Assembly: GCA_944383965.1 (NCBI GenBank)
Contig: CALWRQ010000005.1
Location: 1 to 54,309 of the forward strand
Reading direction: 5' to 3'
Length of the DNA: 54,309 nt
Source: an uncultured Lachnospiraceae bacterium
GTDB lineage: Bacteria; Bacillota; Clostridia; Lachnospirales; Lachnospiraceae
Part shown: positions 48,637-54,309 of the stretch, in pieces
How positions within the stretch are numbered: position 1 is the first letter of the stretch
Layout of the letters: each line of letters opens with the position of its first letter
Notes under the pieces: generated by a model
Database searches by the model: none
Seen by the model: the letters and a program-made list of their open reading frames with translations, nothing else
What the model was told of the DNA's origin: nothing
Position numbers and translations under genes: made by a program

Positions 48637-49122
48637 ATGGATTACAATTCTCATTACAATAAGGAAGCTTTATATCACGCCATTCCCTCTTCCTGCCTTA
48701 CGGAGCATTCCGTGGCACGTGATTTTCCTGCCAGAATCAGTCAATGGCCCGCTCTTTCTGATTTCTTCTCCCGGTGGGCTGAAGAAAACAGCTGCCCCTC
48801 CTCCTGTGCACTCCTGATGGAAATGGCTCTTGAAGAGCTGTTCACCAATACGGCAAGCTATGGCTATCCACATGGAGAAGGCACTGTTCTGGTTGTTCTT
48901 TCTGTTTCACCTGAAAGAAATTTTCAGGTGATTCTGGCTGACAGCGGGATTCCTTTCGATCCCATAAGCCGCCAGACCCCTGCCGTAAACCTGCCCATCG
49001 AGGAAAAGCCTGTCGGCGGTCTCGGCATCCATATGGTGAAGCAGTTCATGGATCACATGGAATACCACAGACATCTGAACTGCAATATTGTTGTGTTTTC
49101 AAAAAGCGTTTCCCCGCAGTAG
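48637..49122 (+). CDS. RsbW/SpoIIAB-like ATP-binding regulator
   Basis: A 161-residue HATPase_c_2 protein of the anti-sigma/serine kinase type. The ATP-binding motifs are intact: N-box MALEELFTNTASYGYP, G1 DSGIPFDP, and G2 PVGGLGIHMVK. It would bind and phosphorylate the STAS antagonist encoded divergently. No SigB/SigF-type sigma is adjacent, so the released partner is unknown; it may control something other than a sigma factor. The ATG at 48637 follows AAGGAGG by 9 nt. A DUF1292-like gene follows 16 bp downstream. Confidence 0.88.
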   Translation: MDYNSHYNKEALYHAIPSSCLTEHSVARDFPARISQWPALSDFFSRWAEENSCPSSCALLMEMALEELFTNTASYGYPHGEGTVLVVLSVSPERNFQVILADSGIPFDPISRQTPAVNLPIEEKPVGGLGIHMVKQFMDHMEYHRHLNCNIVVFSKSVSPQ

Positions 49123-49138
49123 ATAAGGAGGATATTCT

Positions 49139-49498
49139 ATGAAACCGACCCCTCTTTCCAGAGAAGATTACGAAGCCCTGGTCTTTTCCGAAGCTGACCG
49201 GATACCGGCAGCCTCTTCCGGTGATTCAGAAACCGATGCTCCCGAGGTTCTTTCCCTTGCGGGAGATGACGGAATCGTCCGGAATTTCTTTCCTCTCGGA
49301 GTCTTTACCGTAAATGAAAGTTCCTATATGATGGTCTGCGATGCAGACCGCCCGGAGGGAGATGCCCATATGATCCGTTTTACGGTAAACGACGATGAAA
49401 CCGTGGATTTTCACATGCTGAGTGAAGAAGAATTCCGCGCAGTCATGGAAGATTTTGAAAATTTCATCACTCATCTTCCTCCTGAAGAAGAGGAGTGA
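49139..49498 (+). CDS. DUF1292-like protein
   Basis: A 119-residue acidic cytosolic protein whose core (FFPLGVFTVNESSYMMVCDADRP) resembles DUF1292 proteins of Firmicutes, small beta-rich proteins of unknown function. It probably shares a transcript with the RsbW-like gene. The ribosome site TAAGGAGG is strong. Its 3' end overlaps the convergent LytTR gene by 32 bp. Confidence 0.65.
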   Translation: MKPTPLSREDYEALVFSEADRIPAASSGDSETDAPEVLSLAGDDGIVRNFFPLGVFTVNESSYMMVCDADRPEGDAHMIRFTVNDDETVDFHMLSEEEFRAVMEDFENFITHLPPEEEE

Positions 49499-50225
49499 TC
49501 TCTTCCGGCTGATTCCGTCCCCTCATGTATTCTGCCATGAGTTTCCGGAATCCGGCTTTCCTCCTTCTGGAAACAGGAATCCTTCCTCCGTTTGCCATCA
49601 CCAGTTCCTGCCGGTTCATTTCTTTCACCATGGCTATATTGGCGACAATGTCACGGTAGCACTCCACAAAGCGCTCATCCCTGCACAGGATATCCGAAAT
49701 CTCTTTGATGGGATTTCGGATTTTTATACTCTTTCCGGATACCAGATGAATGTAGGTTGCTCTCCGGATGCATTCCACGAAAATAATGTCCCGGTAGTAC
49801 AGTACCTGCAAATGCCCGCCCATATCAACTCGCAGGCATTTGTCCTCTTTTGTCTTCAGGATCAGATTGACTGCATCCGCAAGCAGTTTTTCCGAATCAT
49901 TCCATGTTTTCAGAATATATCGGAACCCTCCTACCGTATAGCCTTCAAATACATATTCCTGATGATCCGTATAAAAAATGATGGGAAGCTTTTTATCTCT
50001 GCTTCGGATCTCCTGGATCCTGTCCATGCCGTTTTGATCGGAAGCCCCCGGATCCACGATCAGAGCTTCGAACGTTTCGCCGGAAAGTCCGGACAGAAAC
50101 TCCTCAAAATTTTCATAACCCCGGACGAAACCACTGTCTGCCGGCATCCGGAAACAGCATTCCTCCAAAAGCTCCTTCATTTTTTCCCGGCATTCCGGGT
50201 CCTCATCAATAATCGCAATGATCAT
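49467..50225 (-). CDS. LytTR-family response regulator
   Basis: A 252-residue regulator. The receiver domain (1-120) has the acidic pair IIDEDPE, phosphoacceptor Asp in ALIVDPGASDQNG, Thr in IIFYTDH and Lys in RYILKTWND, so it appears competent. The LytTR DNA-binding domain (about 135-235) has RDIIFVECIRRATYIHL and VECYRDIVANIAMV, and the tail is acidic. No histidine kinase is nearby, so it is an orphan or is phosphorylated by a distant kinase. Paired direct repeats 21 bp apart upstream of the secretion operon fit its domain type. The ribosome site GGGGAGG is clear. Confidence 0.9.
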   Translation of the reverse strand: MIIAIIDEDPECREKMKELLEECCFRMPADSGFVRGYENFEEFLSGLSGETFEALIVDPGASDQNGMDRIQEIRSRDKKLPIIFYTDHQEYVFEGYTVGGFRYILKTWNDSEKLLADAVNLILKTKEDKCLRVDMGGHLQVLYYRDIIFVECIRRATYIHLVSGKSIKIRNPIKEISDILCRDERFVECYRDIVANIAMVKEMNRQELVMANGGRIPVSRRRKAGFRKLMAEYMRGRNQPEEITPLLQEEDE

Positions 50226-50713
50226 TGCCTTTTTACCTCCCCTGACTGATAAACGTCTTTTTCAAATCTTCCTCCGTTCTATCCTGAGCATCGGCGCCCC
50301 GTAATCACCTGGTTCCGCCACTGTGCAGACGGCTGTCTGCCCTCCCCAAGCCGTGGAAAATCAGGTTTCACCGCCATCTCCGTTTTTCAGACGAAAGCCT
50401 CTTCCTTCCGGCGAATCATATGGATCGTGCCGGCCTTCACCACCTCCGTTGTCAGCTATTTCCGTAAAAAGGCCCGTCAGTCCGGAATCACGTCGTATTA
50501 TTCTGGTCGTGGATAATTCCTGTTCGCAGTCCCCCAAAAAGACGGGAAGCTTCTTTCCTCCGTTCTTCTGTTTGCTCCCCGAAAGGAACCGTTCAAAGGC
50601 TCCTGAAACAGATTTCAAAACCCCCTCATATATATAGGGACAGGAAAAGAGGGAAACTACGCACCTAAAATCCGTTTTTTTCGCCATCAGCAGAAAACAG
50701 CGCGTGCTCCCCC
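50226..50713. other. Region of about 490 bp with no confident gene
   Basis: No recognisable domain is encoded on either strand. One open frame on the minus strand (50361-50687) is listed at low confidence. It has no ribosome site and an odd composition, so a structured RNA or a decayed gene is equally possible. A ten-codon frame overlaps the ribosome site of the LytTR gene. Confidence 0.5.
50361..50687 (-). CDS. Doubtful hypothetical protein, 108 aa
   Basis: An open frame downstream of the sigma/membrane-protein pair, same strand. It starts with ATG but has no ribosome-binding site. The predicted protein has no hydrophobic segment or known domain and is Gly/Arg-rich at the end. Retained only because the frame is open for 327 bp in an otherwise empty stretch. 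Confidence 0.25.
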   Translation of the reverse strand: MAKKTDFRCVVSLFSCPYIYEGVLKSVSGAFERFLSGSKQKNGGKKLPVFLGDCEQELSTTRIIRRDSGLTGLFTEIADNGGGEGRHDPYDSPEGRGFRLKNGDGGET

Positions 50714-51064
50714 TTATATCCCTTCATTTTTTTCTCTCTTTCCGTCACTCCTGTTTCGTTCCCGGATCCGGCAGAACAGAACTCCCACCGCTGTTCCGAG
50801 AACGAAAGAAACTGTTCCGATAAGCACATAGCCGGATGTCGTGCTTCTGCCGAATATGCTGGCCGTTGTACCAAAAACAGCATAGTTTTCTGAAACAGCT
50901 TCTTCCACCGCAGACGGCATGACCGCAGCCATGGCAATGATACACAGAATGCTCGCCGCTGTGCAGGATACGGCAAGCAATGTTCTCTGCCGGCGGTGTT
51001 TTTTCTGTTCTTCCTCCTTCACGCGCTTTTTTACTGCAGCTACACGTTCTTCATTACTCCGCAT
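50714..51064 (-). CDS. Small two-helix membrane protein, possible anti-sigma factor
   Basis: A 116-residue protein: charged N-terminal helix (1-27, MRSNEERVAAVKKRVKEEEQ), membrane segment (28-50, LLAVSCTAASILCIIAMAAVM), short outer loop, second membrane segment (75-98, GYVLIGTVSFVLGTAVGVLF) and a basic tail. Its start overlaps the ECF sigma gene by 11 bp, the classic place for an anti-sigma factor. No zinc-binding anti-sigma motif is present. An anti-sigma role rests on position and topology only. Confidence 0.72.
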   Translation of the reverse strand: MRSNEERVAAVKKRVKEEEQKKHRRQRTLLAVSCTAASILCIIAMAAVMPSAVEEAVSENYAVFGTTASIFGRSTTSGYVLIGTVSFVLGTAVGVLFCRIRERNRSDGKREKNEGI

Positions 51065-51596
51065 GGCTGATTCCCTCCTTTTCCAGCCTTTTTTTCAGGG
51101 AGTTTCTCCCCCGGTATACCAGATCGGCGATCTGCTTCGCTGATTTTCCCATAGTGGCAGCTGCTTCCGCATGACGCATCCCTTCAAAATAAACAAGATA
51201 CAGCGCTTCCCTGTATTCCGGCTTCAGCTGCTCCATGCATTCCCGAAGAATCCGATTTCTTTCCTCTGTCTTCATCACTTCTTCAATCAGGATTTCGCTC
51301 TCCGGCTCTTCTGCCAGATGATCCAGACTGAGGAACGGACGCCTCCTGCTTTTATGCCGCAGGGCCATATGTCTGGCCGTTTTATAAAGATATGCTTTCA
51401 GCCCTCCGTCCCGTATACGGGGTTTTTTTGTAAACAGATATGCAAACGCCTCGATCATCAGATCTTCCGATTCATGGACATCATACAGATATCCGTTTAT
51501 ATAAAGGGTCAGGGGACTGCCGTATTTTTTCATCAGCTCATCCAGGCCCGATTCATCGCCATCGAGATAACGACGGTAATATTCTTCATCGGTCAT
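51054..51596 (-). CDS. ECF-type RNA polymerase sigma factor
   Basis: A 180-residue group 4 sigma factor. Region 2 is recognisable (about residues 20-85: LMKKYGSPLTLYINGYLYDVHESEDLMIEAFAYLF, AYLYKTARHMAL), as is region 4 (about 115-165: LKPEYREALYLVYFEGMRHAEAAATMGKSAKQIADLVYRGRNSLKKRL). Length is normal. It is followed by an overlapping small membrane protein gene. Its promoter and regulon are not evident here. It begins about 25 bp after the XRE-cupin gene ends on the same strand. Confidence 0.9.
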   Translation of the reverse strand: MTDEEYYRRYLDGDESGLDELMKKYGSPLTLYINGYLYDVHESEDLMIEAFAYLFTKKPRIRDGGLKAYLYKTARHMALRHKSRRRPFLSLDHLAEEPESEILIEEVMKTEERNRILRECMEQLKPEYREALYLVYFEGMRHAEAAATMGKSAKQIADLVYRGRNSLKKRLEKEGISHAE

Positions 51597-51620
51597 TTCT
51601 GCTGCCTCCCGTCTTTCCTG

Positions 51621-52175
51621 TCATTCCTTTCCGTAATAGATCAGCATGCTCAGCTGCACCAGATCTTCTCCCGCATTTTTATAAGAATGCTCCTCATCCG
51701 CCCGAAACCGCAGGGAGTCTCCGGGAAAAAGAAGGAAACGTTCCTGACAGGTACAGATCTCCGCCGTTCCGGAAAAAACGGTAATATATTCCTCCGTTCC
51801 GGCCATATGGGGCTGGGCAGCCAGAAATCCGCCCGGTTTTATTTCGATCCGATAGGTTTCAAACAGTCTGCTCTCCTGAAAGGGAAAGGCCGGATAGTTC
51901 AGATACCTGTCCTGGTCCTCTGCCAGAGGAGCCACATCATCTGCCCGGATCAGCAGAGTCTCCTCCCGGTTCCCATCAAGAAGCGATGTAAAAGAGACTT
52001 TATAACCATTGGCAATCTTCCACAGAACGGAAATCGTAGGATTCACATCCCCTTTTTCTATCTGAGCAAGCATGCTGCGGGAGACGCCTGTCTGCTTTGC
52101 CGCGCTGTCCAATGTGAGCTTTTTCTGCTCCCGTATTTTTTTCACATTAAATGCAACCGCTTTCTGCAGGTCCAT
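51621..52175 (-). CDS. XRE-family regulator with C-terminal cupin domain
   Basis: A 184-residue repressor-type protein. The helix-turn-helix (about 7-61) contains KKIREQKKLTLDSAAKQTGVSRSMLAQIEKGDVNPTISVLWKIANG. The cupin (about 110-180) has a HMAGTEEYITVFSGTAEI strand and PGDSLRFRADEEHSY, with His residues that could bind a metal or small ligand. This class (PuuR/SutR-like) often controls amino acid or polyamine genes. Here a LysE exporter is divergently transcribed from a shared region with a palindrome, its likely target. The ATG at 52175 follows GGAGG. Confidence 0.88.
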   Translation of the reverse strand: MDLQKAVAFNVKKIREQKKLTLDSAAKQTGVSRSMLAQIEKGDVNPTISVLWKIANGYKVSFTSLLDGNREETLLIRADDVAPLAEDQDRYLNYPAFPFQESRLFETYRIEIKPGGFLAAQPHMAGTEEYITVFSGTAEICTCQERFLLFPGDSLRFRADEEHSYKNAGEDLVQLSMLIYYGKE

Positions 52176-52188
52176 CCTGTTTCCTCCA

Positions 52189-52217
52189 TTGACAATATAT
52201 TGTACTATTAGTATAAT
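52189..52217 (+). promoter_or_regulatory. Perfect consensus promoter of the LysE gene
   Basis: TTGACA (52189-52194), 17-bp spacer, TATAAT (52212-52217): both hexamers match consensus exactly. Such a strong promoter beside a repressor gene implies control by repression. Confidence 0.88.
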
Positions 52218-52220
52218 ATA
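52192..52220. promoter_or_regulatory. Probable operator of the XRE-cupin regulator
   Basis: TATATTGTAC and GTATAATATA (52196-52205 and 52211-52220) form a 10-bp dyad with one mismatch and a 5-bp centre. An overlapping perfect palindrome ACAATATATTGT lies at 52192-52203. Both cover the promoter spacer and -10. Confidence 0.6.
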
Positions 52221-52277
52221 TAAAAACAAAATATTGGAATTTTTTCCATTATATCATTCGCTATCAGGAGGGTCAAT

Positions 52278-52859
52278 ATGTTCAGTTGGATCAGTTTCTT
52301 GTCTTATGCCGTCATCACCGCAGTCACTCCCGGCCCCAACAATATCATGTCCATGTCCAATGCCGGGCGTCTGGGGTTCCGTAAATCTCTCCCCTTTAAT
52401 TTCGGGATCTGGACCGGATTTTCTGCTGTCATGATCCTCTGCACCCTTTTCTGCAGCGGGCTGTCTCAGACGATTCCGAAAATCAAACTGCCTATGCTGA
52501 TCGCAGGCGCTCTGTATATGCTGCACCTTGCATGGAAAATCGTTAGAAGTTCGTCTGTGATTGAGGAAGACCATTCCGGGACAGGATTTCTTTCCGGTCT
52601 GATGCTTCAGTTTGTCAACCCGAAAATATATATCTACTGTATCGTTTCCATGGAGGCCTATATTCTTCCCTCCTATCAGGGGCAATGGGACGCACTCATT
52701 TTCTTTGCCCTTCTGCTGGCTCTGATCGGATTTCTTTCCACCGTCTGCTGGGCTGCTTTCGGCTCCGTATTCCGCCTTCTTTTTTCCAGGTATGCCCGGA
52801 TCACCAACACGGTCATGGCGCTGCTTCTGGTTTACTGTGCCGTTTCCCTGTTTCTGTGA
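52278..52859 (+). CDS. LysE-family amino acid exporter
   Basis: A 193-residue LysE/RhtB translocator with about six membrane segments and the family signature AVTPGPNNIMSMSNAGRLGFRKSL near the N-terminus. It exports amino acids or related compounds; the substrate is not predictable. GGAGG precedes the ATG. It is divergent from the XRE-cupin regulator, which probably represses it. Confidence 0.9.
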   Translation: MFSWISFLSYAVITAVTPGPNNIMSMSNAGRLGFRKSLPFNFGIWTGFSAVMILCTLFCSGLSQTIPKIKLPMLIAGALYMLHLAWKIVRSSSVIEEDHSGTGFLSGLMLQFVNPKIYIYCIVSMEAYILPSYQGQWDALIFFALLLALIGFLSTVCWAAFGSVFRLLFSRYARITNTVMALLLVYCAVSLFL

Positions 52860-52964
52860 CCCTGCCTTTTGATCTTAAAGCAGTATTTCTTCCATAATGT
52901 GGTATAATAACAATGCCGGCCTGAACGCCGCACAGAATCTTTAAGAGGAAAGAAGGGAACTCAT

Positions 52965-54278
52965 ATGGGTCATATCACATCAAAGAATGCTTACAAGAGC
53001 CTGGAAGAGCGGATCAACTGGTTTACCCAGGGCGCGCCCGCTTCAGAAACCTTTTACAAAATCCTCCAGGTTCTTTACACAGAAAAGGAAGCCCGGGTCG
53101 TTTCCATGCTTCCGGTCCGCCCTTTTACCATCAAACGGGCTGCCCGGATCTGGAACACATCCGAAGCCAAAGCGGAAAAAATGCTGGATCATCTCTGCGA
53201 AAAAGCGCTGCTTGTGGACTCTGAGCACAACGGCGTGCGGAAATTCGTGATGCCGCCGCCCATGGCAGGCTTTATCGAGTTTGCACTGATGCGTACCCGA
53301 GGCGATATCGATCAGAAATATCTGGCAGAGCTTTACTATCAGTACATGAATGTGGAAGAAGACTTTGTAAAGGATCTGTTTTATGCCACAGAAACCAAGC
53401 TGGGCCGTGTTTACGTACAGGAGCCGGTGCTGGGAAGCGAACAGATGAATCATATTCTGGACTACGAAAAAGCAAGCCACATCATAGAAGAAGCAAAATA
53501 CATCGGTCTTGGCCTGTGCTACTGCCGCCATAAGGCCGAGCACGCCGGCCATCCCTGTGAAATCAACGCTCCCTGGGATGTGTGCCTCACCTTCGGAAAT
53601 GTGGCCAGATCTCTGGCCGAACACGGAGGACATGCCCGGCTGATCTCCAAGGCGGAAGCCATGGACGCTCTCCAGCGCTCCTATGAGGCCAACCTGGTAC
53701 AGATCGGAGAAAATGTACGGGAGAATCCTGCTTTTATCTGCAACTGCTGCGGCTGCTGCTGTGAGGCCCTCCAGGCGGCCCGCCGCTTTGCCCCGGTTCA
53801 GCCGGTAGAAACTACCAACTACATTCCGAAAATATCCACAGACAGCTGCACGGGGTGCGGCAAATGTGCCCGGGTCTGTCCTGTACATGCCATGACCGTG
53901 GAAGAAGATCCGGATACTCACCGGAAAAAAGCCGTTCTGCAGGAAGAACTCTGCCTGGGATGCGGCGTCTGTGCCAGAAACTGTCCTTCCAAAGCCATCT
54001 ACCTGGACAGACGTCCCGTGCAGATCATCACTCCTGTGAACAGTACCCATCGCTTTGTTCTGCAGGCCATTGAAAAGGGAACGCTTCAGAATCTGCTGTT
54101 TGACAATCAGGCCTTTGCCAGCCATCGGGCAATGGCCCAGATCTTCGGCTCCATCCTGAAGATGCCTCCGGTAAAGCAGGCTCTCGCCAGCAAACAGTTC
54201 AAATCCATCTATCTGGACAAGCTGCTGTCCAGCCAGGTAAACAGGCAGCGGAAAAAGGACCAGTCCTCCGCAGAATAA
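52965..54278 (+). CDS. 4Fe-4S dicluster-domain protein
   Basis: A 437-residue cytosolic protein. The first 200 residues are helical with a winged-helix-like segment (RAARIWNTSEAKAEKMLDHL). The middle has cysteine motifs LGLCYCRHK, HPCEIN and FICNCCGCCCEAL. Two ferredoxin-type [4Fe-4S] sites follow near residues 294 and 327 (CTGCGKCARVCP and CLGCGVCARNCP). It resembles clostridial 4Fe-4S proteins of unproven role. A ribosome site (AGAGGAAAGAAGGG) precedes the ATG, and a TATAAT lies at 52903-52908 with a poor -35. It may take part in electron transfer; no partner enzyme is visible before the window ends. Confidence 0.82.
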   Translation: MGHITSKNAYKSLEERINWFTQGAPASETFYKILQVLYTEKEARVVSMLPVRPFTIKRAARIWNTSEAKAEKMLDHLCEKALLVDSEHNGVRKFVMPPPMAGFIEFALMRTRGDIDQKYLAELYYQYMNVEEDFVKDLFYATETKLGRVYVQEPVLGSEQMNHILDYEKASHIIEEAKYIGLGLCYCRHKAEHAGHPCEINAPWDVCLTFGNVARSLAEHGGHARLISKAEAMDALQRSYEANLVQIGENVRENPAFICNCCGCCCEALQAARRFAPVQPVETTNYIPKISTDSCTGCGKCARVCPVHAMTVEEDPDTHRKKAVLQEELCLGCGVCARNCPSKAIYLDRRPVQIITPVNSTHRFVLQAIEKGTLQNLLFDNQAFASHRAMAQIFGSILKMPPVKQALASKQFKSIYLDKLLSSQVNRQRKKDQSSAE

Positions 54279-54309
54279 TCGGGTAGGAGGTAGATAATTA
54301 TTTTATCTA

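Noticed and set aside
50323-50637. Plus-strand 104-residue open frame
   Set aside because: Proline/serine-rich shadow with no ribosome site or domain, antisense to an equally doubtful frame.
50665-50976. Minus-strand 103-residue frame overlapping the membrane protein gene
   Set aside because: Out of frame with the well-supported 116-residue gene that overlaps the sigma factor gene and has the expected topology.
51054-51596. ECF sigma as the partner of the RsbW-like ATPase
   Set aside because: ECF factors are normally held by membrane anti-sigma proteins, and this one has its own overlapping membrane protein gene; RsbW-type proteins act on group 3 sigmas.

Overview
The window reads as a chromosomal segment of a Gram-positive anaerobe of class Clostridia, most likely Lachnospiraceae. 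This rests on strong AGGAGG-type ribosome sites, roughly even GC, a SleB-type cell wall hydrolase, a three-gene molybdenum hydroxylase and an MpfA/CorC-type CNNM protein. The species is not decidable by eye. I see no rRNA, tRNA, CRISPR array, insertion sequence or prophage.

Layout. (1) 1-20250 is mostly ordinary core genome, nearly all on the minus strand: a Nudix hydrolase, a xanthine dehydrogenase-family enzyme behind an ftsW/rodA-pbpA pair, a U32 peptidase with zapA, ruvAB, a YprB-like nuclease, a cold-shock protein, an HAD/methyltransferase/hslO operon, a SleB-like hydrolase, a YbaK deacylase, an HAD phosphatase and a CNNM/CorC protein behind a leader with an intrinsic terminator and overlapping leader peptides. 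(2) 20510-22831 is a phase-variation cassette: a BTAD/SARP-like regulator, a 215-bp element bounded by 27-bp perfect inverted repeats that holds a leftward promoter and a terminator, and an adjacent tyrosine recombinase. (3) 22941-48413 is a minus-strand locus of about 25 kb encoding a type IV secretion-like machine: VirD4, VirB4, two VirB6-like proteins and a VirB2-like pilin. It also holds several secreted or surface proteins, a large cytosolic protein with a PI3/4-kinase-like catalytic motif, and a signalling set: CHASE2 adenylate cyclase, cAMP-binding PP2C phosphatase, STAS antagonist and an MBL hydrolase. (4) 48414-51596 is regulatory: a divergent RsbW-like ATPase, a DUF1292-like protein, a LytTR response regulator and an ECF sigma factor with a small membrane partner. 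(5) 51621-54278 carries a divergent XRE-cupin/LysE pair and a 4Fe-4S protein.

Main interpretation. The 25-kb locus looks like a non-conjugative protein-secretion system. No relaxase, VirB8, VirB11 or VirB1 is visible, and a candidate kinase effector lies in the same operon. It appears to carry its own cAMP writer, reader and possible eraser feeding a PP2C/STAS/HATPase partner switch. Next to it is a regulator whose only visible promoter lies on an invertible segment. The genes, motifs, repeats and promoters are read directly from sequence. Secretion of the kinase-like protein, control of the locus by the invertible regulator, and the signalling circuit are inferences.
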